A stretch of DNA of 64,000 nt from positions 62,001 to 126,000 of the forward strand of contig NZ_JAMXHT010000004.1 in the NCBI RefSeq assembly GCF_023955655.1. The letters are read 5' to 3'. This document shows positions 7,861 through 17,181 of the stretch, one piece after another; within the stretch, counting starts at the first letter, position 1, and every line of letters begins with the position of its first letter. A model generated the notes under the pieces. It was given only the letters and a program-made list of their open reading frames with translations, was not told the origin of the DNA and ran no database searches. This stretch comes from Ralstonia soli. Its GTDB lineage: Bacteria > Pseudomonadota > Gammaproteobacteria > Burkholderiales > Burkholderiaceae. A program made the position numbers and the translations under genes.

Positions 7861-9063
7861 ATGTCACGGTCTGTTTCCTCAATTTTTCGACGTCTCGGCC
7901 TCGTTTCGCTGATGACCGTCGCGCTCGCCGCTGTTTCCGTCGCCACGGTGGCCAACGCTGCCACCGCCGACAAAAAGCCCGCCGCCAGCAAGAAAGCCAA
8001 ATCCAAAGGCAAAACCGTCGCCAATCGCCAAGCCAGCGCCAAAGTCGCGGCTGCGAGCAGTGACGAAGTCGCTACCAGCAAAGTCCGCAAGGTTGTCACC
8101 GTCAAAGGCAAGCGCCGCGTGATCGTGGTCGAGCGCGGTGCGCGTCCGGTGCGTGCCGCCTTTGTGCCGGCCGCTCCCACGCTTGGCGAAGCAATGGGCC
8201 TGCGGTCGACGCCCGATGCACTGGCACTGCGTTCCTCCGTTGCCTTCGTGATGGACCAGAACACGGGTGAAGTCCTGTTCCAGAAGAATTCGTCGGCCGT
8301 GCTGCCGATCGCCTCGATCACCAAGCTGATGACGGCGCTGGTCGTGACCGACGCGCATCAGCCGATGGACGAGCTGCTCGAGATTACCGATGACGATCGC
8401 GACTACGAGCGCAACACCGGCTCGCGCCTGCGCTTCGGCACGATGCTCACGCGCGAAGACCTGCTGCTGCTGGCGCTGATGTCGTCGGAGAACCGCGCGG
8501 CCTCGGCCCTGGGCCGCAACTATCCGGGCGGCCGTCCGGCATTCGTCGCAGCCATGAACCGCAAGGCGCGCGAGCTGGGCATGAACGACACGCACTATGT
8601 CGATTCGAATGGCCTGTCGAGCAGCAATGTGTCGAGCGCGCAGGATCTGGCCAAGATCGTGATGGCCGCCTACAAGGTGCCGCTGATCCGTCAGTTCACG
8701 ACCACCACCGAGCACACTGTTAACGCCAACGGCCGCTCGCTGCACTACGTCAACACCAACCGTCTGGTGCGCGGCGGTGACTGGGATATCGGCCTGCAGA
8801 AGACCGGCTTCATCAACGAAGCGGGCCGCTGCCTGGTGATGCAAGCCAACGTGCATGGCCGCAATGTGGTGATGGTGTTCCTGGATTCCGCCGGCAACCT
8901 CACGCGCTTTGCCGATGCCACGCGCGTGCGCAATTGGCTGGAGCGCAATCCGCATGTCGAGCAGGCCACACAAGCTGCCGCGCCGCTGCGGAATGTGCCA
9001 ATGACGGTGCCGGTGTCGACGCAGCCGTCGACGGTACTGGCTTCGGAGCAGCACGGCGCCTGA
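7861..9063 (+). CDS. pbpG: D-alanyl-D-alanine endopeptidase (PBP7-type)
   Basis: This 400-residue periplasmic serine peptidase cuts peptide cross-links in peptidoglycan. An N-terminal signal peptide (L-M-T-V-A-L-A-A-V-S-V-A-T-V-A-N-A-A) is followed by a Lys/Ala-rich linker of about 60 residues. The three penicillin-binding motifs are intact: S152-I-T-K155, S209-E-N211 and K314-T-G316. A Thr/Val/Pro-rich tail ends the protein. It has its own promoter and terminator. DacA-type carboxypeptidases share the motifs, but the spacing and the S-E-N box favour PbpG. Confidence 0.9.
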   Translation: MSRSVSSIFRRLGLVSLMTVALAAVSVATVANAATADKKPAASKKAKSKGKTVANRQASAKVAAASSDEVATSKVRKVVTVKGKRRVIVVERGARPVRAAFVPAAPTLGEAMGLRSTPDALALRSSVAFVMDQNTGEVLFQKNSSAVLPIASITKLMTALVVTDAHQPMDELLEITDDDRDYERNTGSRLRFGTMLTREDLLLLALMSSENRAASALGRNYPGGRPAFVAAMNRKARELGMNDTHYVDSNGLSSSNVSSAQDLAKIVMAAYKVPLIRQFTTTTEHTVNANGRSLHYVNTNRLVRGGDWDIGLQKTGFINEAGRCLVMQANVHGRNVVMVFLDSAGNLTRFADATRVRNWLERNPHVEQATQAAAPLRNVPMTVPVSTQPSTVLASEQHGA

Positions 9064-9079
9064 GCCAACGTACCGCAAC

Positions 9080-9109
9080 AAAAAAGCGCGTCATCGAACG
9101 CGCTTTTTT
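9080..9109 (+). terminator. Bidirectional terminator between pbpG and the IclR gene
   Basis: A 12-bp stem (9080-9091 with 9098-9109) includes A-run and T-run arms, so it works for both convergent genes. Confidence 0.9.
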
Positions 9110-9128
9110 GTTGGCCAAAGCCGGCGGC

Positions 9129-9926
9129 TTATTCCGTGCGCGCGGCTTCCGCTTCATACGTATAGCCCATGCCCTTGGAGATCTGCAGGGCGGTGTCCTT
9201 GAGGTTGTCGAGCCAGCTGTCCTGCAAGCGGTCCGCCGGTGCCGACAGCGACAGCCCCGCCACCAATCGGCGCGAATCATCGTAGATGCCGGCGGCGATG
9301 CAGCGCACGCCTAGCTCCAGTTCTTCGTTGTCGCGCGCGTAGCCGTTGGTGCGCACCCAGTTGAGTTCGCGTTCGAGCTTGGGCAGGTCGGTGATCGACG
9401 TGCGGGTGTGGCCCGACAGGCCAGTGCGCGTTGCATAGGCGCGCACGCGGCCGATCTCGTCGGCGGCGAGGAACAGCTTGCCGACCGAGGTCAGGTGCAG
9501 CGGTGCGCGGCCACCAATGGCGCGGACCACCTGCATGCCCGAGCGCTCGGAATACGCACGCTCGATGTAGACGATCTCATCGCCCTGGCGCACCGAGAGG
9601 TTGACGGTCTGGCCGGTCAGGCGGTGCAGCGAGCGCATCGGCGCCAGCGCGGCTTCACGTACAGAGAGGCGCGCCTTGACCAAGTTGCCGAGTTCCAGCA
9701 AGCGCATGCCGAGGCGGTAGCTGCCCGGGTCGGAGCGATCGACGAAGCGGCACGCCACCATGTCGTTCAGGATGCGGTGAGCGGTGGAGGGGTGCAGGCC
9801 GGTGCTGGCGGACAGCGCTTTCAGGCTGACCGGATCGGCATGATCGGCGAGCGCGTCGAGCAGCATCATCATGCGTTCGATGACCTGGATGGACGTCTTG
9901 CCGGGGTCCTTGTCTGCTTCTGCCAT
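9129..9926 (-). CDS. IclR-family transcriptional regulator
   Basis: This 265-residue regulator has an N-terminal winged helix-turn-helix at about residues 14-75, containing V-S-L-K-A-L-S-A-S-T-G-L-H-P-S-T-A-H-R. The C-terminal IclR effector-binding domain is also present, with the typical G-L-S-G-H-T-R-T-S-I-T segment and the L-S-L-S-A-P-A-D-R-L motif. It is divergent from lutA with 252 bp between the two starts, so control of the lut operon is likely but not shown. Alternatively it acts elsewhere, as many IclR regulators of aromatic catabolism do. Confidence 0.9.
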   Translation of the reverse strand: MAEADKDPGKTSIQVIERMMMLLDALADHADPVSLKALSASTGLHPSTAHRILNDMVACRFVDRSDPGSYRLGMRLLELGNLVKARLSVREAALAPMRSLHRLTGQTVNLSVRQGDEIVYIERAYSERSGMQVVRAIGGRAPLHLTSVGKLFLAADEIGRVRAYATRTGLSGHTRTSITDLPKLERELNWVRTNGYARDNEELELGVRCIAAGIYDDSRRLVAGLSLSAPADRLQDSWLDNLKDTALQISKGMGYTYEAEAARTE

Positions 9927-10140
9927 GGGTGCAGTGGGTTGCGGATTTGATGCGAAATTTTATCCCACGATGTGAAAATGCGCACCCTCCTGACGCATGA
10001 TCCCCGGTATTTTTGAGGGCATTCTCAATTGAGTCGCCGCTTGTGCTCGCGGCGGTCTCGTGAAGCGCACTCACCGGTGGCATGAAGAAGTTCTGTGCCG
10101 ACAAAGCCGCGCCGGGCGGTGAGGTTAGCAACCTTGGGCG

Positions 10141-10146
10141 CATAAT
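10141..10146 (+). promoter_or_regulatory. Possible -10 box of the lut operon
   Basis: CATAAT followed by a GC-rich ggcggc stretch lies 32 bp before the lutA ATG. It resembles other -10 elements in this window. No good -35 box is evident, as expected if an activator is required. Confidence 0.4.
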
Positions 10147-10178
10147 GGCGGCTTCCTGAAGCACACACGAGAGTCCCC

Positions 10179-10904
10179 ATGCGCGTAGGTTTGTTCGTCA
10201 CTTGCCTCGTTGATCTGATGCGGCCTGACATCGGGTTTTCGGTGCTCAAGCTGCTGGAAAAGGCCGGTTACGATGTTGTGGTGCCCCCTGCACAGACGTG
10301 CTGCGGGCAGCCTGCCTATAACTCTGGCGATCGCCCGTTGGCGCGGGATCTGGCCGAGAAAACGCTCAAGGAATTCGAGCAATTCGACTATGTCGTCATC
10401 CCGTCCGGCTCGTGCGGCGGCATGATCCGCAAGGGCTATGCCGATCTCTTCCGCGATGATCCTGAACTCGCCGGCCGCTATGAACGCCTCGCGCCGCGCG
10501 TGTACGAACTGACGGATTTTCTCGTCAACGTAGCGCGCATCGAATCGCTGGATTCCCAATTCAATGGCCATGTCACGTACCACGATTCGTGCTCCGGCCT
10601 GCGCGAACTGGGTGTGAAGACGCAACCGCGTGAGTTGCTCGGAAAATTACCCGGCGTGCAGTTGACCGAGATGCCCGCGTGCGAAGCGTGTTGCGGTTTC
10701 GGTGGCACGTTCTCGATCAAATACGGCGATATTTCTACCGCCATCGCTGATGAGAAGTGCGCCAACATCAAAGTCAGCGGCGCCGATGCGGTGGTGCTAG
10801 GCGACGTGGGCTGCATGCTCAACATCGAAGGGCGCCTGCGCCGCACGGGCGATACGCGGACGCGCGTGCTGCATATCGCGCAGGTGCTGGCCGGCGACGC
10901 CTGA
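10179..10904 (+). CDS. lutA: Fe-S oxidoreductase, L-lactate utilisation protein LutA (YkgE)
   Basis: This 241-residue subunit of the LutABC/YkgEFG L-lactate oxidation system has two CCG domains. The first has C-C-G-Q-P-A-Y-N at about residue 41 and the second C-E-A-C-C-G-F-G-G-T-F near residue 170. These domains bind non-canonical Fe-S clusters in heterodisulfide-reductase-like proteins. The ATG at 10179 follows gagag. The gene is 38 bp upstream of lutB. Confidence 0.92.
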   Translation: MRVGLFVTCLVDLMRPDIGFSVLKLLEKAGYDVVVPPAQTCCGQPAYNSGDRPLARDLAEKTLKEFEQFDYVVIPSGSCGGMIRKGYADLFRDDPELAGRYERLAPRVYELTDFLVNVARIESLDSQFNGHVTYHDSCSGLRELGVKTQPRELLGKLPGVQLTEMPACEACCGFGGTFSIKYGDISTAIADEKCANIKVSGADAVVLGDVGCMLNIEGRLRRTGDTRTRVLHIAQVLAGDA

Positions 10905-10942
10905 ACGGCACCTGCCAAAGAACACGACGGAGACGCAATCGC

Positions 10943-12352
10943 ATGCAAGTCCGCAGCATGGAATTCAAGGCGCGCGCCGGGCAGAAGCTCGCCGACAAGC
11001 GCCTGCAGCAGAATCTCACCAAGCTCTCGACCAAGTTCGTCACCGCGCGCGCGGCGGCCATCCAGGAAATTGATTTTCCGGCCACGCGTGAAGCGCTGAA
11101 GGAGCGCCGCAACCGCGCGCTCGAGAATCTCGACGTCTGGCTCGCCACATTCGAGGCGGAGGCTACGCGCCGCGGTGCCAAGGTGCTGTTTGCCGAGACG
11201 ACGGCCGATGCCGCGCGCTTGGTCGCCGAGATCGCCCGCAAGCACGACGTGAAAAAGGTCATCAAGAGCAAGTCGATGGTGACCGAAGAGATGCGCCTGA
11301 ACCAGGTGCTCGGTGAGATGGGCGTGCAGAGCATCGAGACCGATCTGGGCGAATACATCCTGCAGATCAACGACAGCGAGCCGCCGTCGCACATCATCGC
11401 GCCGGTGGTGCACAAGGATAAGGAAGAGATTGCCGATCTCTTCGCCAAGACACACAACAAGCCGCGCCTGAGCGACATTCCCGAGATGACGCGCGAGGCG
11501 CGTGAGGTGCTGCGGCCTGAGTTCCTGTCGGCCGATATGGGCGTGACGGGCGGCAACTTCATCATTGCCGAGACGGGCTCCGTGGCCATCGTCACGAATG
11601 AGGGCAACGAAGGCATGTGCACGATCATGCCGCGCGTGCACGTTGCGGTGACGGGCATCGAGAAGGTGCTGCCGACGCTCGAAGATCTGGCGACCGTGAT
11701 GCGCCTGCTGCCGCGCTCTGCCACGGGGCAGGCGATCTCGAACTACTTCTCGCTGCTGACAGGCCCGCGCGCCCCCGGCGAGAAGGACGGCCCCGAGCAC
11801 ATGTACTTCGTCATCGTCGATGGTGGCCGCAGCGGGCTGATCGGCGGCGAGTTCCAAGAGATGCTGCGCTGTATCCGTTGCGGCGCGTGCATGAACCATT
11901 GCCCGGTCTATCAAAAGATTGGTGGACACGCCTACGGCTGGGTGTATCCGGGCCCGATGGGCAGCGTGCTGACGCCGAGCTATGTCGGGCTGTCGAACGC
12001 GCTCGATCTGCCGCAGGCGGCCACGTTGTGCGGCGAGTGCAATCGCGTGTGCCCGGCGTCGATCCCGCTGTCGGACCTGCTGCGTACGCTGCGCGAGAAA
12101 CAGATGGAGCGCGAACTGCGTCCGCAATCGGAGCGCCTCGGCCTGCGTGTCTGGGGCTTCATGGCGCGGCGTCCCGCGCTGTATTCAGCCGGTACGTGGG
12201 TGGCAGCGCGCGTGCTGCGCTGGATGGGTGGCGACAAGAAGCTCATCCACTCGCTGCCAGTCGGCAAAGGCTGGACGGATACGCGTGACATGCCGGCCCC
12301 GGCCGGCAAGACGTTCCGCGAGCTGTATCGTGAAAAGAAGGCGCGAGCATGA
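10943..12352 (+). CDS. lutB: Iron-sulfur protein LutB (YkgF)
   Basis: This 469-residue protein has an N-terminal LUD domain. It is followed by two 4Fe-4S motifs, C-I-R-C-G-A-C-M-N-H-C-P and C-G-E-C-N-R-V-C-P near residues 310-375. It works with LutA in oxidising L-lactate to pyruvate. The frame is open upstream to 10757 but that part lies inside lutA, so the ATG at 10943 was chosen. The stop overlaps the next ATG by 4 bp. No lutC follows, which is unusual for this operon. Confidence 0.92.
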   Translation: MQVRSMEFKARAGQKLADKRLQQNLTKLSTKFVTARAAAIQEIDFPATREALKERRNRALENLDVWLATFEAEATRRGAKVLFAETTADAARLVAEIARKHDVKKVIKSKSMVTEEMRLNQVLGEMGVQSIETDLGEYILQINDSEPPSHIIAPVVHKDKEEIADLFAKTHNKPRLSDIPEMTREAREVLRPEFLSADMGVTGGNFIIAETGSVAIVTNEGNEGMCTIMPRVHVAVTGIEKVLPTLEDLATVMRLLPRSATGQAISNYFSLLTGPRAPGEKDGPEHMYFVIVDGGRSGLIGGEFQEMLRCIRCGACMNHCPVYQKIGGHAYGWVYPGPMGSVLTPSYVGLSNALDLPQAATLCGECNRVCPASIPLSDLLRTLREKQMERELRPQSERLGLRVWGFMARRPALYSAGTWVAARVLRWMGGDKKLIHSLPVGKGWTDTRDMPAPAGKTFRELYREKKARA

Positions 12353-12630
12353 CCGCTACTGAATCCCTGCACACCCTGCGCGAGGCGCTTGAGCGCCATG
12401 CGCAATCGCCCGACCTGCCGCGCCTGCTCAAGCAGTGGCGCGATGATGTCGTGCTCGCACCGTTAGCGGTTCTGCCGCCGGCCTACGACCAGGTGCGGCG
12501 CTCGCTGCTGCAACGGCTGGATATGGCGGTATCGTTCGGCGAGGAGAGCTGCTCGTTCTCGCCATCGTCGCTGCTGGCCGAAATGCGTTTGTGGACCGAC
12601 AAGGCCGAGGCCAAGCTCGCCAGCATGTAA
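12349..12630 (+). CDS. Hypothetical protein coupled to lutB
   Basis: This 93-residue acidic, Leu-rich, helical protein has no recognisable domain. It contains no Cys of an Fe-S motif, no signal peptide and no membrane segment. It begins M-T-A-T-E-S-L-H-T-L-R-E-A-L-E-R and holds P-P-A-Y-D-Q-V-R-R-S-L-L-Q-R-L. The 4-bp ATGA overlap shows translational coupling to lutB. It occupies the place where LutC (an LUD-domain protein of over 200 residues) usually stands but is far too short and not similar to it. A role as an assembly or accessory subunit is a guess. Confidence 0.75.
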   Translation: MTATESLHTLREALERHAQSPDLPRLLKQWRDDVVLAPLAVLPPAYDQVRRSLLQRLDMAVSFGEESCSFSPSSLLAEMRLWTDKAEAKLASM

Positions 12631-12699
12631 TCGAGGGGCGACATGGAACGCACGACGCGTGCTAGTGTCTGACACGTTATTCCCGTGCCAGACCATGCC

Positions 12700-13014
12700 A
12701 TGAACCAGACCGCCCGCGAAATCATGCTGTACGACGCCCAGAAGAAGAGTTCGGGCGTTGCTTATCTCTGGTGGTTCCTGCTGGGTTTTCTGGGTGCGCA
12801 CCGCTTCTATCTGAAGCGACCGGGTAGCGGCATCGCGCAAGCGATCGCCAATATCGGCGGCACATGGCTGGCATTTCGCGACATGGGAAATACCGCAGGC
12901 TGGGTGCTGGCCGTGATCGGCGGGCTGTGGGTGCTGGTGGACGTGTTCCTGATCCCGGGCATGACCCGCGCTTACAACACGGTGTTGGCCGAGCGGCTTT
13001 CGGCTGCGCCCTGA
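12700..13014 (+). CDS. TM2 domain membrane protein
   Basis: This 104-residue small membrane protein contains a TM2 domain. Two hydrophobic segments (about residues 22-36 and 56-80) are linked by the hallmark G-A-H-R-F-Y-L near residue 37, followed by a Gly-rich turn. Its function in bacteria is unknown. A GTG at 12685 could add five residues; the ATG at 12700 (M-N-Q-T-A-R-E) is preferred. Confidence 0.85.
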   Translation: MNQTAREIMLYDAQKKSSGVAYLWWFLLGFLGAHRFYLKRPGSGIAQAIANIGGTWLAFRDMGNTAGWVLAVIGGLWVLVDVFLIPGMTRAYNTVLAERLSAAP

Positions 13015-13028
13015 AAGGAACGTACTTC

Positions 13029-13196
13029 ATGAATACGATGAACCGGTGGAAGCGTGCCGCGCTGTGGATCGCAGGCCTGGTTTGCCTGGGGGGCACGTTG
13101 GCGGGCTGTACGACCTCGCGCGAGCAGTACAGCCAAAGTTCGAGTATCAGCACATACGGCGTGGTCGATGTGGGGATCGAACGCACGTCGCGCTGA
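13029..13196 (+). CDS. Small lipoprotein
   Basis: This 55-residue predicted lipoprotein has a basic start (M-N-T-M-N-R-W-K-R-A), a hydrophobic core, and a lipobox L-A-G-C with the acylated Cys at residue 27. The mature part of 29 residues is Ser/Thr/Gln-rich. A Shine-Dalgarno-like gaaagga lies 9 bp upstream. It starts 14 bp after the TM2 gene and is convergent with bpt. Function unknown. Confidence 0.75.
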   Translation: MNTMNRWKRAALWIAGLVCLGGTLAGCTTSREQYSQSSSISTYGVVDVGIERTSR

Positions 13197-13199
13197 CCG

Positions 13200-13961
13200 T
13201 CATTCCGTGGCGGGCGCCACGTCTTCGAATCGACGCCATTCTCCGTTGACCAGCAGCTCCAGCGGCTGAAACAGCGCCTTGTATGCCATCTTGCGGCTCT
13301 GCTCGATCCAGTAGCCGAGGTAGACATAGGGCAGGTCCAGCGCCTGCGCCTGGGCGATCTGCCACAGCACGTTGTACGTGCCGTAGCTTGCCTTGTGCTC
13401 CATCGGATCGTAGAACGTGTAGACGGACGACAGGCCGTCTTCCAGCACGTCGATCATGCTGACCATGCGCAGCTTGCCCGCCGATGGCGATTCGGGCGGC
13501 TCGCGAAACTCCACCAGGCGTGAATTCACGCGGCTTTGTAGCAGGAACTGCTCATACTGGTCGCGGCTGTCGTGATCCATGCCACCGCCGGCATGACGGA
13601 CCGATTGGTACAGCAGATACAGCTGGTAGTGCTCTTCAACATAGGTGAGCGGTGCAACCAGCGCTTCGAGCGATTGGTGCCGTTCGGCCGCGCGGCGTTG
13701 TGCGCGCGTCGGGGAATATCGATCGACGACGACGCGGCACGGCGTACACGCATGGCAATCGTCGCAATGGGGGCGATACGTGAAAATGCCGCTGCGCCGG
13801 AAACCGGCCCGCACAAGCTTGGAATAGACGTCCGCGTTGATCAGGTGCGCCGGCGTTGCGACCTGCGAGCGCGCTAGGCGGCCATCGAGATAGCTGCATG
13901 CATACGGCGCGGTGGCATAGAACTGCAATGCCGAGAGTGGGAGTTCCTTAAGCTTGCTCAT
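13200..13961 (-). CDS. bpt: Aspartate/glutamate leucyltransferase
   Basis: This 253-residue N-degron enzyme of the Bpt/ATE family transfers Leu from Leu-tRNA to N-terminal Asp or Glu, marking proteins for ClpS/ClpAP. The N-terminal Cys-rich region has C-S-Y-L near residue 20 and [11 protein letters not shown] near residues 67-76. The C-terminal part holds the [13 protein letters not shown] segment of the family. The start at 13961 (M-S-K-L-K-E-L-P) was chosen over 14042, which lies deep in aat. It overlaps aat by 14 bp. Confidence 0.93.
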   Translation of the reverse strand: MSKLKELPLSALQFYATAPYACSYLDGRLARSQVATPAHLINADVYSKLVRAGFRRSGIFTYRPHCDDCHACTPCRVVVDRYSPTRAQRRAAERHQSLEALVAPLTYVEEHYQLYLLYQSVRHAGGGMDHDSRDQYEQFLLQSRVNSRLVEFREPPESPSAGKLRMVSMIDVLEDGLSSVYTFYDPMEHKASYGTYNVLWQIAQAQALDLPYVYLGYWIEQSRKMAYKALFQPLELLVNGEWRRFEDVAPATE

Positions 13962-14694
13962 TGCGCACGGTCCAACGACGGAGCGCCGACTTGTCGAAGT
14001 GCCATGGCACGATGGCCGGCGCACTGGCCGCTTCGCGCACATGTGCGAGAAACGCCGCGCGCGGCACCGGGGCTCCGCCCAGCGACGCCAGATGCTCGGT
14101 TTCCTGCTGGCAGTCTATCATCGCGACGCCCTGGCCGCCGAGGAAGGCGCAGAGCGCGGCCAGCGCGATTTTCGAGGCATCGGTGCGATGCGCGAACATC
14201 GATTCGCCGTAGAACATGCGGCCCAGCGACACACCATACAGGCCGCCCACGCGCTGGCCGGCGTACCACGCCTCCACGCTGTGCGCGTAGCCGCGGCGGT
14301 GCAGGGCGGTGTAGGCCTGGATCACGTCTTCGGTGATCCACGTGCCGTGCTGGCCCGGGCGTGCGGTGGTAGCGCACGCGATCATCGTCTCGCGAAAGCC
14401 GTGGTCGATGCGGATTTCCCATGCCGGGTCGTCGAGCACGCGGCGCAGCGTCTTGCGGAATGTGGTTGATACGCGAAAATCTTCCGGGCGCAGCACCATG
14501 CGCGGATCGGTGCTCCACCACAGTACCGGCTGGCCCTGCGCGTACCACGGAAAGATGCCTTGCCGATACGCAATCAGTAGCCGCTGCGGTGAGAGATCGG
14601 AGCTGGCGGCGAGCAACCCCGGCGCCTCTGAGTCCGGCCCGAGTGCGCGATCGACCGGCGGGAAGGGATCGTGTGGATCCAGCCAGGCGATCAT
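13948..14694 (-). CDS. aat: Leucyl/phenylalanyl-tRNA--protein transferase
   Basis: This 248-residue enzyme transfers Leu or Phe from tRNA to N-terminal Arg or Lys, the other branch of the bacterial N-degron pathway. Family motifs are G-I-F-P-W-Y near residue 47, W-W-S-T-D-P-R near 60, and the [18 protein letters not shown] stretch near 150-168. Its 3' end overlaps bpt, so both transferases come from one transcript. Confidence 0.95.
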   Translation of the reverse strand: MIAWLDPHDPFPPVDRALGPDSEAPGLLAASSDLSPQRLLIAYRQGIFPWYAQGQPVLWWSTDPRMVLRPEDFRVSTTFRKTLRRVLDDPAWEIRIDHGFRETMIACATTARPGQHGTWITEDVIQAYTALHRRGYAHSVEAWYAGQRVGGLYGVSLGRMFYGESMFAHRTDASKIALAALCAFLGGQGVAMIDCQQETEHLASLGGAPVPRAAFLAHVREAASAPAIVPWHFDKSALRRWTVRNEQA

Positions 14695-14718
14695 GATCCG
14701 GACAACGTTGGTTTGGCG

Positions 14719-15306
14719 TTACGACGTCGTGGCCGGCGTGTCGATGACGGCCGAGCGCATCGGCTTGTAGATGTCGAGCGTGTGCAGGCGGAAGCTGCCA
14801 TCGGTCAGCTTGCCGGCGGCACGATCTGCGAAGAAGCAGCGCAGCGTGTGGATCACGGTCGGGAAGGCGAGGTCGTCCCAGGGGATGTCGGCCTCATTGA
14901 AGAGCGCGACTTCCAGGCTTTCCTCGCCGGGCGCGAAATCGAGGTCGTGCAACTTGGCCAGGTAGAACAGATGCACCTGGTGCACGTGCGGCACGTTGAG
15001 TACCGAGTACAGCTCCCCGATTTCGACGTTGGCGCCGGCTTCTTCTTGCGTTTCGCGCGAAGCGGCCTGTGCCGTGGTTTCGCCGATCTCCATGAAGCCT
15101 GCGGGTAGGGTCCAGAAGCCGTAGCGCGGTTCGATGGCGCGCTTGCACAGCAAGATCTGATCGTTCCAAACGGGCACGGTGCCGACCACGTTGCGCGGAT
15201 TCACGTAGTGAATCGTATTGCAGTGGTCGCAAACGTCGCGCAGTCGGTTGTCGCCGGCAGGAATGCGCGAGACGACTGGCTGGCCGCAGTTGGAACAGAA
15301 TTTCAT
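14719..15306 (-). CDS. Nudix hydrolase with N-terminal zinc ribbon
   Basis: This 195-residue protein has a zinc ribbon formed by C4, C7, C26 and C29. The Nudix box G-F-M-E-I-G-E-T-x7-R-E-T-Q-E-E-A-G spans residues 70-92. This architecture is seen in NudC/YfgB-like NAD(H) or nucleotide pyrophosphatases, but the protein is shorter than NudC. The substrate is uncertain. It lies 24 bp upstream of aat on the same strand. Confidence 0.9.
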   Translation of the reverse strand: MKFCSNCGQPVVSRIPAGDNRLRDVCDHCNTIHYVNPRNVVGTVPVWNDQILLCKRAIEPRYGFWTLPAGFMEIGETTAQAASRETQEEAGANVEIGELYSVLNVPHVHQVHLFYLAKLHDLDFAPGEESLEVALFNEADIPWDDLAFPTVIHTLRCFFADRAAGKLTDGSFRLHTLDIYKPMRSAVIDTPATTS

Positions 15307-15412
15307 GGGGAATCGTCGCGGGTGGAATGTCTCAGTGTATCACCGAGGTGGCCTGGCTCCGTGTGGGCCGGGGTATCGACTGAGTTGCAGGCCGAACGGT
15401 GCGCAGAAAAGC

Positions 15413-15435
15413 AAAAAGCCCGCTGTGTGCGGGCT
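15413..15435 (-). terminator. Terminator of the tRNA-fMet operon
   Basis: A 7-bp GC-rich stem (15417-15423 with 15429-15435) with a 5-nt loop is followed on the minus strand by ttttgctttt. Confidence 0.88.
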
Positions 15436-15477
15436 TGATGTTCGGCTCAGGTCTTGGAGCGAGCCGTTCTACTTAGC

Positions 15478-15554
<77 letters not shown>

Positions 15555-15581
15555 TCCGTAGAAACGCATTCGACTTCTGGC

Positions 15582-15658
<77 letters not shown>

Positions 15659-15673
15659 TCCGTCGAATAAAAG

Positions 15674-15702
15674 AGTATAGCGAAGTTGCTGCGGCGTTGC
15701 AA
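15674..15702 (-). promoter_or_regulatory. Promoter of the tRNA-fMet pair
   Basis: On the minus strand TTGCAA (15702-15697), a 17-bp spacer and TATACT (15679-15674) give strong matches to sigma-70. The -10 box lies 16 bp before the mature tRNA 5' end. Confidence 0.85.
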
Positions 15703-15825
15703 CATTCTTTTCGTTCACGCGCACTGTGAGGATGTATGGTGTGTCGTGCGCCAGTTACTTAGACACGCAGTGCACCTCAATGTTCGAAAGCGGCGCGCAC
15801 GATGCATGGCAGTGCGCGGGCCGTT

Positions 15826-15831
15826 TACAAT
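15826..15831 (+). promoter_or_regulatory. -10 box of pyrD
   Basis: TACAAT followed by gccgcc. It lies 33 bp before the GTG at 15865 and downstream of the ATG at 15802, so it favours the later start for pyrD. Confidence 0.5.
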
Positions 15832-15864
15832 GCCGCCTTTCGCGTTCTTCTCTTGATCCCGATC

Positions 15865-16899
15865 GTGCTCAACGCCCTGTATCCGCTTGCCCGCCCGCTG
15901 CTGTTTTCGATGGACCCCGAAGACGCGCATCACTTCACGCTGAACCAGCTCAAGCGGGCGCATGCGATGGGGCTCTCGGGCTGCATCGGCGGCCGTGTGG
16001 CACCGCAGCCGCGCACGGTGATGGGTGTGAAATTTCCGAACCCGGTAGGCTTGGCTGCTGGCCTGGACAAGGACGGCGCGTATATCGATGCGCTCGGCGC
16101 GCTCGGTTTCGGCTTCATTGAGGTGGGCACGGTCACGCCGCGCGCACAGCCGGGCAACCCGCGTCCGCGCATGTTCCGGCTGCCGGCCGCCAACGCGCTC
16201 ATCAACCGCATGGGCTTCAACAACGGCGGTGTCGATGCATTCATCCGCAACGTGAAGGCATCGAAGTGGCGCGAGGCGGGCGGCGTGCTGGGCCTGAACA
16301 TCGGCAAGAACGCCGACACGCCGATCGAGCGCGCCGTCGACGATTACCTGTATTGCCTGGAGCGCGTGTATCCACACGCCAGCTACGTGACGGTGAACAT
16401 CTCGTCGCCGAACACGAAGAACCTGCGCCAGCTCCAGGGCGCCAGCGAGATCGACAGCCTGCTCGGCACACTGCGCGACGCGCAGCAACGCTTGGCAGAC
16501 CAGTACAAGCGTTACGTGCCGGTGGCGCTGAAGATTGCCCCGGACCTGGATGACGACCAGATCGCCAACATTGCCGATGCGTTGTTGCGTCACAAGATGG
16601 ACGGCGTGATCGCTACCAATACGACGATCAGCCGCGAAGCCGTGGCTGGTCTGGCGCATGCCGAAGAGGCTGGTGGCTTGTCGGGCCAGCCGGTGCGTGA
16701 GGGGTCGACCCGCGTGATTCGTGCCCTGCGCGGATTGCTGGGTGACGCGGTGCCGATCATCGGCGTGGGCGGCATTCTGGCCGGCGAGCACGCGCGCGAG
16801 AAGATCGACGCCGGTGCGCAGCTGGTGCAGCTCTATACGGGATTGATCTATCGCGGTCCGGCGCTGGTGGCGGAGTGCGCCCGTGCGCTGGCGCGGTGA
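15865..16899 (+). CDS. pyrD: Dihydroorotate dehydrogenase (quinone), class 2
   Basis: This 344-residue membrane-associated FMN enzyme oxidises dihydroorotate to orotate with ubiquinone in pyrimidine synthesis. It shows an N-terminal amphipathic helix ([10 protein letters not shown]), then [12 protein letters not shown]. The catalytic-Ser loop is [12 protein letters not shown], and the FMN-phosphate segment is I-G-V-G-G-I. The GTG start at 15865 gives a family-typical length and lies after the -10 box. The ATG at 15802 would add 21 residues. Confidence 0.93.
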   Translation: MLNALYPLARPLLFSMDPEDAHHFTLNQLKRAHAMGLSGCIGGRVAPQPRTVMGVKFPNPVGLAAGLDKDGAYIDALGALGFGFIEVGTVTPRAQPGNPRPRMFRLPAANALINRMGFNNGGVDAFIRNVKASKWREAGGVLGLNIGKNADTPIERAVDDYLYCLERVYPHASYVTVNISSPNTKNLRQLQGASEIDSLLGTLRDAQQRLADQYKRYVPVALKIAPDLDDDQIANIADALLRHKMDGVIATNTTISREAVAGLAHAEEAGGLSGQPVREGSTRVIRALRGLLGDAVPIIGVGGILAGEHAREKIDAGAQLVQLYTGLIYRGPALVAECARALAR

Positions 16900-16905
16900 A
16901 GCTGG

Positions 16906-17181
16906 CTAGCGGCGGAACAGGAAGATGATGACCGCGCTGGCCGCCACTACGGCGGCAGCCACGTCGTACGGGCCGGCGTAGTCCGCCCACACCGCCGGGT
17001 CCAGGCGCTGCGCGAACGCAGACTGCGCCCACGGCAGGATCACGCGCGGAATGGCATAGAGCAGCGCGGCCACAACCAGCAGCACGATCAGTGCGGTCAG
17101 CGAGGACTGGGAGCGCCCCCAGAGGCGGATCGAAGAGTGGGGCAAGGCCGTCCCCGTTTCGGAAAGCGTCGGGCGACCCAT
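16906..17181 (-). CDS. Hypothetical small membrane protein
   Basis: This 91-residue protein has two predicted transmembrane segments, S-L-T-A-L-I-V-L-L-V-V-A-A-L-L-Y-A-I in the middle and V-A-A-A-V-V-A-A-S-A-V-I-I-F-L-F at the C-terminus ahead of R-R. No domain recognised. It is convergent with pyrD, 6 bp apart. A TTG at 17208 would add nine residues. Confidence 0.65.
   Translation of the reverse strand: MGRPTLSETGTALPHSSIRLWGRSQSSLTALIVLLVVAALLYAIPRVILPWAQSAFAQRLDPAVWADYAGPYDVAAAVVAASAVIIFLFRR

Noticed and set aside
10024-10033. CTCAATTGAG palindrome between the IclR gene and lutA
   Set aside because: Ten base pairs is short for an IclR operator, and chance is likely; not enough to call a site.
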